A stretch of 64,000 bases of DNA from Anisus vortex (Eukaryota > Mollusca > Gastropoda > Planorbidae). The stretch is from NCBI GenBank assembly GCA_949126835.1, contig OX421499.1, positions 22,072,990 to 22,136,989 of the forward strand, written 5' to 3'. Below are positions 12,401 to 26,700 of this stretch, in pieces. Position numbers and translations under genes: made by a program. Under the pieces are notes generated by a model. The model saw only the letters and a list, made by a program, of their open reading frames with translations, made no database searches and was not told the origin of the DNA. Each line of letters opens with the position of its first letter. Within the stretch, counting starts at the first letter, position 1.

Positions 12401-15400
12401 TGATCAATCGTTGATCATGAAAAATTGAATAATCACGCATGAAACATTTTTAAACAAAACAGCTTCTGAATATAGACTCTGTAATATTTTACAATACGCT
12501 ATGAAGTGAAGCAATGACGTCACACAAGATGGCGGACACTAGATAAACAAGATGGCGGACACTAGTTCAACTAGAGGTCAACACGTGTGTGTGTGAGATC
12601 CGAAGGTAACAAGGCAATCATCAACGCATAGTATTCACTTAGTCATACTTTGTGGAATACCAAGACCTTATTGAAGACAGATTGTACTCTAACGTACATC
12701 AATTCAAGAGATTCGTTTACATTATGTGAATTATAGCTATCTCGCTATACAGTAAAGTTAATTTGAATTAATGTGATGAAGATTGTGTTAATTAATTTAA
12801 ATCATTCGTACCTGGATTAACGTCATGAAGTATGTGTTAGTTAAAATTTAAGCTACTATTAGACCATTCACTTGGATCAAATAGATTAACTTCATCGTCA
12901 AGAAGATTCATTGTGTTACTTAAATACTATTTAAGTTTGATATAATTAACATTTATTTTAATATTATACATGTTAAATGATTCTTTGATAGGGTAATTTC
13001 TGTTAGCTGTATTGACTTGTTTGTTTTTGTTCAAATATTGAAGTAAAATTATTGTCTTTGTCAATGTTGATAAATATTGTGATTCTAGTGTGAACATTTC
13101 CTCTATTACTGTTGTCCATGCAGCATTTGTGTCCTTAATTAAGATTGTGTTGTGTTTCATTTATTTTAGTTATACATAATTGTTGTGTTGTGTTTCATTT
13201 ATTTTAGTTATACATAATTGTTGTTTTGTTTTGTTTTTTAAATATAATTAATATTATTGGTTCAAGATAACCACTATTATTTCTGATAGATTCTTGATAG
13301 TAACAATAACTATCAATTGTTTATAAATATAATTTATGCAAAGGTAAATATTTATGTACACACTATAGAAAATAGTAAATAAGGCATTTTTTCAAATATA
13401 ATAATTGACAATAGTCAACATTTACATACAAGTAAAGTAAATTGAAAAATAAGAAGAGAAAATAATTTATCAATCAAAATATTATGCTTTGCATTGTTCC
13501 AATTCCAAAATGCTTTCAATTATAATAGCATAGTGAATAGAAATAATAGTATTACAAGTGTTTAGCTTCAACTTAATAATACATGGTCTACATAATAATT
13601 ATAAGAATTACATTGTGAATGTACACTCTATAAATAATAATATATAATAGCATTGTCCTGTACAAAATAATAATTTATTGTTAATGATCAAGAATTAAAT
13701 ATGGATGTAAAAGTTAAATTAATGTATGAAGAAGCTAAAGCTTTAGCTAAGGAATTTGAAATAACAGAAAAAAAAGAATTGCAAGAATTTATAGAAAAGA
13801 AAGTAAAAGAGTTAAAAAAGGAATTATCTGATAAAGAAAGAGATGAGCGTGCAGAAAGTAGGTCACATGAACTTAAACAAAAAGAATTAGAATTAGAACT
13901 TAAACAAAAAGAAATACAATTAAAACTAGAGCATGAATTAGAACTAGCTAAATTGCAACAAAATAAGGTTGAGCATTCAACTAATTCATCTAATAAACAT
14001 GGCGTTAGATTTAAAATGCCACCATTTGATGGAAAAGAAAAAATTTTAGATTTTTTAACTCTCTTTGAAACAACATGTAAAGGGTATAACATTCCGCAAT
14101 CGGAATGGTATATTCATTTAATTCCTCAATTGAAAGACAAAGGAAGGGAAGCATTAGCTCATATTGATAAAGAGATTACTGATTACACAATAATTAGAGA
14201 ACAGTTGATAAAATTTTTTATCCATTCAGAGGACTATTATAGACAAAAATTTCATTCTTTTTTATTAACTGATAAAATAGAACCAAGAGCTTTTGTCTCT
14301 GAAGTTAAATCATTCTTATTAACTTGGTTAGAACTAATCAAAATAGACACAAAAAATCCCAATGAAATTATTGAGATGGTAGTAGTAGATAAAGTGTTAC
14401 AAATGGCTTCCAAACCTTTGTTTACACATATTATGGAGAGGAAAGTAAGGAATATTGAAAATTTAATAGATGCTATCTCCAATTTTAAAGATAGTAATCC
14501 CAATGTAGAACTTACTAAACAGACTCAAACAGTAAATACCATGCAAAATAGAAGACATAGGAGCTATTCACCTCCTAGAACAAATAGTCAATATGGTAGA
14601 AGACAAAACTATGGTAATGAAACAAATACAAACAGACAAAATCTTAGATGTCACTTTTGTAATCGTTATGGACATATAGAAAGATTTTGTGGTTTCAGAA
14701 TAAAACAATTAAGTAACAGGTATAGACAAAATGAAAATAGCCAAAATAATCAAAATTTTCAAAATAAAAACTTTACAAGACAGAATTTTCCACAAGGAAA
14801 TCAAAATCAAAACTTTACAAGACGGAATTTTCCACAAGGAAATCAAAATCAAAACTTTACAAGACTGAATTTTCCACAAGGAAATTCTACAAATCAGCAT
14901 GTTACTAATCCAAATTCTGAAAATCAAAATTTTCAGAATAGAAATAAAGGCAATACAAATAATCCCACTACTCACAGAAACAATGTAATATTTGAGAATA
15001 AAGGTCAACTGATCTTATTCCCTGCATATGTTGAGGGAATACGTACCTATTGTCTAAGGGATACTGGGTCATCTCTCACCTGTGTAGATGAGAGGATTAT
15101 TCCTCCTCATAAAGCCAAAAATATCTTAAGGATAGAAACAATTAAACTAGGTAATGGATCTATGGTTAGTTGTCCAATCACTACCATACAAATTGATACT
15201 CCTTGGCTTACAGGAATTACTGAAGCAGCCATCTTAAAAAATTGTGTTGCTCCCCTAATAATAGGTAATACATATGGAGTCAAACAGGACAATAGTTTTG
15301 AAATATTTCAACAATGGATGGATCTTAAATCCACAGATTTAAACTTAAAACCTGTAATTTTGTTAGAAAATAATCAACTGGGAGATTTATCACAAGATGA

Positions 15401-18400
15401 ATTCGGCCCTGCCTTGCAAACTGTCAGTTTTTTACAAACACTAGGCAAGTCAGACAGTAGCATTATTAATGACACACCTAATATAGATATACCTATAAAC
15501 AAAGTGAAAGAAAATCTAATGCCTAAATGGAATGGTACAGAGAAATTGAATCAATATATTGAAAGGTTTGAAGAACAATGTGAAATAAATAATATACCTA
15601 AACAATTGCATGCCATAGCACTGTGCAAACATTTAGAAAATCACAAAGCAATATACAATATTGCAGAGAAAGAAATCAATGACTTTCAAACATTGAAAAC
15701 AAACATTTTAGCATATATTGATACTACTCAAAAGAAAACTGAAACACAAATGAAAAAACGTGAACAGATTAGCTTAAATAGTATGCCTTTTGATGAACAA
15801 ACTTTAAAAAATGAACAAAAACAAGATGAGTATATAAACAAAATTGTGTCACAACTTGGTAAAGAAAATTTTAAACAAGGACAAATGAAATTAATTAATG
15901 GAATTCTTTGTAGGATAGAAACAAAAACTAATATAACTCAAATAGTTGTGCCAAAATCTTTGACAGTGCAAATAATGAAAATTTCGCATGATAATGCATT
16001 AGCAGGTCACTTAAGTACAAAAAAAACTTGTAACAAAATCAAAAACAACTTCTGGTGGCCCAATTTAGAAAAGGATTTGAAAACATTCATAAAAAGTTGT
16101 TCAACATGTCTGATACATAATCAGAAAAATTCAAAACATAAAGCACCTTTACAAAAAACAGATACTGTAGACAAACCTTTTGTAAAGATAGCCATTGATA
16201 TTATTGGTCCTATGAAAGAAGCTAGGAATTCAAAAGCTAAATTTGCATTAACACTCATTGATATGGGTAGTAGATGGGTGGAAGTAATCCCTCTAAGAGA
16301 AATAACCGCAGATAGAGTATGTAACTCACTATTGCCAATATTCTGCAGATTTGGATTTCCTAAAACTATATTAAGTGATAATGGTACCCAATTCAAATCC
16401 AAATTGACTCAAGCTTTTACTAAAATGCTCAACATAACACAAATTTTTAGTTCAATCTACCACCCAGAGTCAAATGGTATGGTTGAAAGGGCAAATCAAA
16501 CTATAAAACAAATGTTAGCTAAGGTTTGCGAAGAACACCCTTATGAATGGGATGAATTCCTACCAGCCATTCTCTTTGCTTATAGACAGGCAAAGCATGA
16601 AAGCACTGGTTACTCACCTTTTGAGTTAATCTTTGGTAGAAATGCCAATGGTCCATTAGAGAATTTTAAAGCAGAATTACTAAAAACCAAAGAAACAAAA
16701 ATGTCACCTTTTGATCTAATAAATAAGACAGAAAAACATATGCAAACAGCATATCAATTTGCTGTGGAAAAAAACCAAGAAATTAAAGAAAAAACCATAC
16801 TTAGAGAAAACATGAATAAAAACTTAAGAAAGTTAGAAATAGGAAACAAAGTACTTGTATATTTACCCATTGGTTCTGGTAATACCATGCAATGGAAAGG
16901 TCCTTATGACATTATACATAAATTGTCAGATGTTACATATAAAATTGACATAAATGGTAGTGAAAAAATTGTTCACATCAACAATTTAAGACATTATGAA
17001 GAAAGCAATATAGTTGATACTACATCAAAAACCAATGACAAAATAGAAAACAACAATGTTATCATCGTTGAAGATGAAAATATTAAAGACATTCCAAGTA
17101 ATGTTAACTACTTGTGTGGCATGACCGCAAATACAACTAATGAATTAGAGCAAATTAATTTAGATCATATTCAAAGTGTAGAAACTAAAAATAAAATTGT
17201 GAAAATATTAAACAAATTTAAAGATACAATCACAGAAACACCTGGTTTGACTAATGTCATTGAACATACAATAGAATTAACTGACAAAAAAGAGTTTAGA
17301 TCAAAAGCTTATAGAATTCCACAAATGCTAGTTGACAAAGTGGATAAAGAATTGGACCAATTAATTGAAAATAAGATTATAAACAAATCTATGTCTCAAT
17401 ACTCTTCACCAATGGTAATAGTAAGAAAAAAAAATGGTTCAATTAGACTTTGCTGTGACTATCGCAAATTAAATAAAATCACAAAAATTGATCAAGAAGG
17501 GTTACCTAACATAGACAATATCATCAATACTATGGCAACTGGGAAAATATTTTCCACTATAGACTTGACCAGAGGTTTTTGGCAAGTACCTCTAGATAAA
17601 AATTCTAAAGATTACGCAGCTTTTATCACACATAGAGGTGTGTTTAACTGGAATGTAATGCCATTTGGTCTCATAAATAGTACTGCAACTTTCACTAAAT
17701 TAATGAGAAAAATTCTTCCTCAAAGAAACAACATAATTCACTATGTGGATGATGTGTGTATATATACAGAAACTTGGGATGAACACTTGACTATTTTAGA
17801 AGAAGTCTTACAAATACTAAAAGATAACAATTTAACTGTATCCCCAACCAAATTAAAGATAGGACAATCAGAAATAGAATTCCTGGGACATACATTTTCT
17901 AATGGCCAAGTCAAGCCAACAGAACAATTACACAAAAAGATCTTAGAAATAAAGACACCTAAAACTAAGAAAGAAGTTAGAGCACTCTTAGGTTTATTCA
18001 ATTATTACAGCAAGTTTATTCCAAAATACAGTCAAATAGTTAGACCTATCATAGATCTTACAAAAAAATTTCAACCAAATTATGTAAATTGGAATAATGA
18101 ATGTGAACAATCATTCAGACAACTAGTTAATGAGTTTTCTAAAGAACCAATTCTGGAAACTATTCAGAAAAATGATGAAATTATTTTAGCCTGTGATGCA
18201 TCAAAAATAGGACTAGGTGCTTGTATTTTTAAGAAAGTAATGATAGATTCAGAAATGGTGTACAAACCAGCATTCTATATAAGCCGTGCATTAACTAATA
18301 GTGAAAAAAATTTCAGTATATTGGAATTGGAAGGTTTATGCATAGCTTATGCTGTATTGAAATTTCAATACTATTTGTTAGGACGTAAGTTTACAATTCT

Positions 18401-20720
18401 CACAGATCACAAACCATTAGTAAATTTTAATGTGTCAAATGTAAATAACAAACGCATAAACAAATATGCATTATTACTATCTGATTATCAGTTTCAGATC
18501 AAAAGCATAGTTGGAAAAGATAATCATTTGCCAGATGTGTTATCAAGATTATCCATTTATATCCCAGATATTGAATAGACAATACTGAAAGATAATTGTC
18601 TAGGACTAATGTAAAACTTGAGACTTCAGATTTTTGGTCTCATAGTTAATAAAATGGTGTATAACTTCTGCAAGACACCGATGTAAATTGTTTTTATGAT
18701 GATTATTTATGTTTTTATGATGATAATTTATGTTTTTTGTACTATGATTACATGAATATTACATGACTTAATTAGATACGTTAACTATTGATATGCAACT
18801 AAATATTTCATTGATTTTTTAACAATAATTTATGTTCCCTATATATGTAATTATGCAAAAATAATAATGAATTATTATTTTTTTCCGGGAAGGGTGAGTA
18901 ATGCTAGTATGCACTAACATGGTCAAAGGGAAATGACTCAGTAAATAGTCAATAGTCAATAGTATAGTACAAGAGTTATGGGGACTGGGAAGAATGTGAA
19001 TATCACAAATCTAGTTTGTTCTACTGCGTCGTAGCTATACAGAGCATGCTTTGCACGTTGTACATGTCTCAGTCTGATCACGGGGTTTTACATGTCTCAG
19101 TCTGATCACGGGGGGTAAAGGACCGGAGAATAGTCAGTCGACTCAAATATCTAGAAGCGTATGGACGCATACGTTAGACTCGGAACTATACCACATTTTA
19201 TCAGAATACTATTTCATTTCTTGGACTTATATTATATTATATGATTGTTGGATGTACTGTGAATAATGTATTGTGAGTATTAATAAATAGATATATATTG
19301 CTGCAAAGATTTGAATTATCAAGTGTGTTAAACATACTGTGAAAATAATATTAAAGAAACATTTAACTCAACTCAAGCAACTCAATCAACTCATGATTCT
19401 ATTAGCCTACGAAGAACAATAATAATTAAAATAGAATCAATAACAATTGCATTCGGTTTTCAAGAAGTTATTCCATGTTTGTCTTTCATGTTTAATTATT
19501 AAAGGTTTCAAGTCTCGATATGGTATTGGGATAATACTCTCTGATAACAACAGGGCGGCCTTAGCCTCTCTGTCAGCTTTTTCATTTCCATCTATCCCTG
19601 CATGACCGTAAACACCGAGACTGGAGCTAGTGATACTTGATACTGGTGCGACAGTGAGGGGGACTCTGCATGGACAAAGAGAGACAGAATCCAGCACGCT
19701 AATAAATCTAGTTAGACACTGACAGGTGTGGGACTTGGTGGGTTCGATGCAAAAATATTTAACGCAGAGACACTGAGGGTTTGGGTACAAAACTTGGACT
19801 TGTGGTCTGATGTTTGGATTACACCCAAGCCAAGTCAACTGTCCACAGACATATGAGTGTTTTCTGACACGGGTGAGTTGAGTTTTGCTTCGATACCTTC
19901 CAATAGACAATATATAGATATATAGATATAGTTTAGGACAACATTAAGGTGTTTTTTTTTAATATTATGTAGGTGACGACCCGTACCCAGGCCAGTGCCG
20001 AGGCTCGAGACCCATAGTTCGATAGCAGTGGTAACCGTAGCAACATGGCCGAGAGCGGTGGCCAGCTGGTGGCAAAGGGGCTGACTACTGGTGGCAAAAG
20101 GCCGGTGGCTGGCGGTGGTTGACGTGGCAGTGGCTTAGTAGTGACGTGTAGACGGCCGCGGTGTAGACTGGTTGCTGATGGCAGTTTGGTGCATCAGTAC
20201 GTCAGTAGTGCGTCCGGTGGTGCGTCAGAGGAGAGGCAGTGTGATGCCGTTGAGGACCAAGCCAGTGGAGACGTGTGGCGTAGGCTATGATATTGTAACG
20301 GTTGTGTTTTGATAACATTCTTTTATATATTACGTTTCATATGCTTGTAGTAACCATTTAGTATAGATAGAATGTTTTCCTTTGTGTTTACTATATATCA
20401 GTTTGATATTATTTACTGTTATATTATCTCTATCCTTACAATCACTATTAATAAAATTAGAATAGTTTATAGTTCTCTTAATCAAACATCATGTGTTTGT
20501 TTGTTTCATTTACGTATGTGTAAATGTTTTAATTACATTGTTTTTCTATGTAATTATTAAGATCTGGGACCTTCCTAATTAAGCGAGCCCATGACTATGG
20601 GAGTAAAGTAGTCATTTAAATGTTATTGTAATTAATTAGGGGAGTTTTTGACAGTTATTATAAACATGATTCTGGATATCCCCCCCCTTCTATATATATA
20701 TCTCTATCTCTCTCTCTCTT

Positions 20721-20780
<60 letters not shown>

Positions 20781-23700
20781 CATTAAATTATTTATATTAA
20801 TATATTAATATAATAATTTTTACCTTAACTTCAAAATCAAGGTTAGCTATATCTTTTACAAGGTCTTTTTCTATTCCATTTTTTATGTCGGTCAACTGCA
20901 AATCATGAAATGGTTTTGAAAATGGTTTCATCAATATAACAATAACAATTTAAACATATATATATATTTGCTCGCTTTAGGGATTTAGCAATTGACGACC
21001 AATTGTGTAAAAAAAAACAACACTTGTATAACTAAAAAAGGTTGGCGAGACATTTTTTTTAAAGGGAGATTTTGTGCTCAAGAAGATGTTATTTAACTAT
21101 GAATAATTATTTAAATCTTTTACTAACGCACATGAATATCCCACGCGCTTAAAATATAGGCTAAGACGGACGATGGTTATACAAAACTATTTGTTAATAA
21201 CACTAGTTGGTATATAACACTAAAGTGTTCCCCCCAAAATAGTTGTAATTTGTACCTCAAGAGGGGCAAGCTACTGTATGAAACCTTAAAGTCAAATGAG
21301 TTTGGTGACGTGTTTGAAAAAGCCTAATAGACTCCTTGTCCGTTCAACTGCTCGTGAGACATGTTTAGTACATTATTAGTTGTACTTAACTTCACGCGCG
21401 AAGATATTTGCATTATATTACACATGCTGCTAAATTCATTGATTGAAAAGAAGGGTGCTCCAAATGCACATTATTTTGTTATGTATCCGATAGGTGGTCT
21501 GATAAACCAGCTCGATTCTCAAGTAAATTTTGTTTCTTCTTCAATGTGGCTATTGCTTGTGTTACGTCCACAATCCCCTTGTGGCCAGAGCTGTGTAGAT
21601 CTTGCTGATAATTCTCGTTAGTCCTAGGGGAGACTTTAATTATTAGTATTTATGTTTCAGTATTACACGAACTCTTCTTATAGTCCTGGGCACAAACTCA
21701 GTATTTGTATTCCAACATTTCCTTTCTTGGGCATTAGAGTAGTAGATAAATCTTATAGTAATGTATACAACACAATAGAATAGTAACTTGACAAGGAAGC
21801 TTCAGTGTAACTGTTGTTGATAGTTTAATTCAGGTGATATGTTCAATATATACAATATATCTATTATGTACAGTTAGAATAAAATAGTGCAAACACAAAC
21901 GTTCTCAAAGGAACATATTTTGAAACTCTCTCTCTTTCAGACAAAACAAATCATTAAATACTATCCGAGTGGTGCAAGGGACAGACCCACTACCAGTAGG
22001 GGTGAAAATCATGGTATCACTACTAAACTCATAACAAAAACGATAGGAACTTCCCCTATTAAATAATGAGTCGTTCCCAGACCCTGAGAATTTGAGATCA
22101 ACACAGAATCCCAGCATTACCTAGAATCTTTCGTTTTCCTACTAAACGTCCTAATATTGTGTGTAGTGAGAAAAGAGAGAGAGAGAGAAGAATAAACATT
22201 GCGTGTTCCAATTCTTGGAAAAACAATATACATGACACGCCCCCACCCAATGAAAGAAATAATGTACTATATTTACCCAAGTAATACTCAACATGGTACA
22301 TTTTTCGTACTTAACACTATCGTTTTAACAACCATCAATCAATGGAAGATTATAAGACAATTTAAGTTTAAGCAAACATGGCTCACTGGCACAACTAAAT
22401 TATAAAAAGTGTCACTACCCAATGGTAATTGTTATTATAACGTGATGGACAAATATTTCCCCGTTAATATTAACTAATGTCTCAACAAGTACAAATAATT
22501 CCAAAATATTCTAGTCATTCTTATTTTAACTATGTACAGTTGCGTGGATTTCCACCAAAAATTTGCAAAAAGTTTAAATCTATTAAACAAATATAACATT
22601 GCTCAAACTCTGTCAATTTCCAACAGTTTACTTCTAATATACAAACCAAAAGATAAGTAATACGTAACTCGAATCAAACTATAGGTTACTTCCCCTTTAA
22701 ATTACAGTGTCAACTTGACATTAACAGGGTTTATACCTAAGATGATAATACTTCCCCTTTTCTCAAATATGAGGAGAAAATATGCTCTAGTTACGATTAC
22801 TACAGTAATCTAAATATTAAAATGTAATCCACTATTATGCGTTTTTGGCAAATTTAAAAGTTTAATATAAAAGATTGTTCAGGGTTGAATGAGTGCACAC
22901 CTTTAGGTACCTTTGTTTCCCTCCATTCCCTGATATATGGAATATATAACAACCTATATACAACATAGTGAATATCCACTAGTTTTTCCTATTCTATTAC
23001 CATGATATAACAATTTAGCAATAGATTTCCAATATTATCTATTAATTTATACCTATTGATATTACATCTCTTTCTAAGATAAAAATTGTACATGTTATTA
23101 TTTAGTTCCATTCATTAACTAAAATAAAACAAGATAATAAATCAACTAGCTTAAAGTTTCCCACTTAATTGCATGCAATGACAATTAACTTTCATCCATC
23201 CATATCAAGTAAATACATGCATATATATTTATTGCATAGTGCATCAAAATTTAAATGGAATTTCTTTTCCATAATAAAATGAATTGAATCAAATGAATTT
23301 AAAATATATCAGAACATCAATATTATACATGATTATAAAAATTATTAATACTTTCAAAAGACTTGACTTCTGTATGATACAAGTATTCTATAGGTATTTC
23401 ATAATCAAAATTCAAACGAATGATAGGTTATCATGACACATTCTTAATGAATAAGTGAGATGATCTGAAAAAGAAGTATGGGGTTATTCAGTCAATCATG
23501 TAGCACCCGAGATAGAGTATCAGCCGTGACGTTGTCCCTATCTTGTCGATGATATGGGGAATGGGATACCAGTCGGTCTTTGTCAAATTACTTAATTTCC
23601 CAAAGTCTCTATAAAACTGCAGTGTGTGGTCGGCTTTTGGTACCATCACACAGGGTGTAGACCATTTGCTATCACATTTTTCTCCTATGTCATCTTCTAA

Positions 23701-26700
23701 CATATACTTTACATCTAATTTAATATGCTCAGGTCTGATGGGGTCAAATGGATGCTGATTAATAGACCTGGCACTATTGGTTAACACTACATCGTGCTCT
23801 ATGACATGTGTCCTACTGGGAACATTTGTAAACATTGACTTATTTTCATGTACCAGCTCAATAATCTTCTCCTTATCTTCTACCGGGAGATGTTCTAGCC
23901 TTGTATCTAAACTCTTAAGGGCATCTGTATTATTAAGTTTACTCTGCAAACTTATATTCTATCCTAGATAAATCCGTCGGGACTCTAGCTAATGAAATCA
24001 TGGAGACCTCCCGTGGTTTACTCTTTTCCCTTGAAACATAGGGCTTAAGTAAATTAATATGGCATACCCTCTGCTTTTGTCTCCGGTCAGGAGTCTTTAT
24101 CAAATAATTGACATCGCCAAGCTTTGACTCTATCTCATAGGGTCCACTAAACTTTGCACTTAAAGGCTGATTTTGCAAAGGTAGAAACACAAGAACTTTG
24201 TCACCTGGTGCAAAAGTTCTAGCTGTAGCTTTACGGTCATAGTTCTGTCTCATACGCTCCTGCATCTGTGGAAAATGAATCTTCACATGGTTAAAAGCAT
24301 GATAAAGCCTATTTTTAAATTTATCTACATATGACAAAAGTCCAATCGGTTCACTGTCCGTTAGCCAAGTTTCATGTAGAAGTTTCAACGGACCTCTGAC
24401 TGAGTGTCCATACACAAGTTCGAATGGGCTAAACCCCAGGGATTCCTGAGTGGCCTCCCTTGCAGCGAACAGTACATAAGGCACACCCATATCCCAGTCT
24501 TTCTCGTTTTCATAACAGTACTTTTTAAGCATCGATTTTAATGTCTGATGAAACCTTTCCAGAGCTCCCTGGCTCTCAGAATGATAGGCACTTGATAGCC
24601 TATGGCTTATCCCTAATTGTTCCATGACTTGTTTGAAAATGTTCGAAGTAAAGTTAGTCCCCTGGTCGGACTGTACTGTCTTCGGTAGGCCATAACGTGT
24701 GAAGAAATTTGTCAGGGCGTCTACCACCTTCACTGTTGTTATGTTCCGCAACGGAATGTCTTCCGGGAAGCGAGTGGATGAACACATGACTGTGAGCAGG
24801 TATTGAAAACCGGCTTTTGTTTTTGGCAACGGGCCCACGCAATCAATGAGTATATGACTGAATGGTTCGTCGAACGCTGGTATCGGCTGGAGTGGAGCGA
24901 CAGGAATTCGTTGGTTAGGACGTCCTACCATTTGGCATACGTGGCAAGTCTTGCAGTATTGTTCGACATCTCTTCTCAGTCCTGGCCAGTAGAAGTAAGG
25001 GAGGATACGGTGGTGCGTTTTTCGGACTCCCATGTGACCAGCGAAAGGAAGATCATGCGCCATACGCAGTATATCTTGACTATAGCACTTAGGTATTACA
25101 ATCTGGTGAATACTGTCCCACTCGTTTGTACCTGAGTTGAGCGGTTTCGACTTTCTCATCAACACTTCATCTTTCATGTAGAAACATTCCGCCATCGAAT
25201 CTGCAGTCTTTTCATCAACAGCTTTCATTCTGAGTTGCATTATTACTTCGTCATTAAATTGTTCTTTCACCAATTTCTGCTTTGGTGACAAAATGTTATC
25301 GTTCTCTGTTGCATCACCAGTTGTTAGTTCAGCAAAGAACGTAGCACTTAAATCGATGTCAGGTGTTTCTGTTATCACTGTTTCATTCGCATGTGTGTCT
25401 TCAGAACAGACAAACACATCTTTCGTTGCACTACACGGCGTAGCAGGAGTCTTTACCGACTTCTTTTTCTGCATTGCTCTTGTCAGTGCACATGTTGGGC
25501 GTTCATTGGCAGGACGTAGGTTTTTGTCCTCCGCCATCTTTGTCTCCAATATTTTAACCATGGGCTCGACAGTGACTCTGCCGCCCATAATGTCATTTCC
25601 TAATATCATGGAAACGCCTTTGACGGGTAGTGCGCGCCACACTCCCACTACGATGTTACCTGTAAAAATATCCGACTCGAGTTTTATTCTGTGCAGTTGA
25701 GCTTCCACAGCCTCCATACTAGCACCTCTCAGCACAACAGACTGACCGGTACTGGTGGCATCTGTTAACGGCACACTGCCCTCCAGGATCACGCTGACAG
25801 CAGAACCCGTGTCACGTCATATCTGTATTTTCTTCTTGCTGAGTACATCGACTTCTGTCGACACTGTCCCCTCGTAGACAAAGGGTCGAAAATCGGATAG
25901 GTCGTCCTCTTCTGGGACTTCAGGAACCATCTGTTCCTCACGGCCTTCTGAAAGCATAATAGATTGAGTACAGCTATTCTCTTTTACCTTAGATAGACTG
26001 TTCTCAAAAACCATCGACTCCACAACTATGGGCGATGCCGGCCGCATTTCTTTTGAGTTTCTTGGCCCTGTGTTGCACACTTCTTCTGTCTGCTTGCTGT
26101 CTTTCTGCACTCTGGCACAGTGTAGAATAGCACCTTGCTTCTTGGTAAGGATCCGACAATCTTTCTTCATGTGGCCCTCTTTCTTGCAATTGAAACATAC
26201 CACCTTTGCTTTATTTACATCTGTCTGCTTCCTGAAATGAACTAAGTTACTATTATTATTTACACCACTGTTCTTATTATTGTTTTCACTTGTCTCTTTT
26301 GGTTTACTAGCCTCCTTGGGCTCTGGTTTGTGCACTTTAGGTTTGTCAGCATAATATGGCTTTATGCTGGCGTGAATTATGGCATAGTTATCTGCCAATC
26401 TAGCAGCTTCATGCACATCTTCAACCCCTCGGTCTGAGATGTGAGTTTTAATATCCACTCGAATACAATCATTGAATTCCTCAAACAATATTAGGTTCTT
26501 GAGTTTATCAAACTCACTTACATTCTGTGACCTTAGCCACTGTTCTAACGTTTTCTCCTTTTGTCTCAAAAAGTCTACATGAGTTTGATCATATGCCTTC
26601 TTTCTGTCTCTAAATAGCTTTCTATATTTTTCTGGTGTCAGGGAATAACTTTTAAGCACCCTATCTTTGATTACTTCATAGTCATTTATTTCCTCGGGTG

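Larger units (their letters stand above)
11322..19445 (+). mobile_element. Gmr1-like Ty3/gypsy LTR retrotransposon, apparently intact
   Basis: 8.1 kb element bounded by two 544-bp LTRs (TGCTAG...AATAACA) that differ at one position by eye, and flanked by the 5-bp duplication ATTGC (11317-11321 and 19446-19450). A primer-binding-like TGGTGGCAGCGG follows the 5' LTR. One long open frame encodes gag-protease-integrase-RT-RNase H. Integrase before RT is the order described for Gmr1-type elements, unlike most Ty3/gypsy. It is inserted in a LINE that itself lies in an intron of SAMHD1-like A, in the opposite orientation to the gene. Confidence 0.92.

Noticed and set aside
13688..14092. Minus-strand 134-codon serine-rich frame opposite gag
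   Set aside because: It is the mirror of the Lys/Glu-rich coiled coil of the real plus-strand polyprotein.
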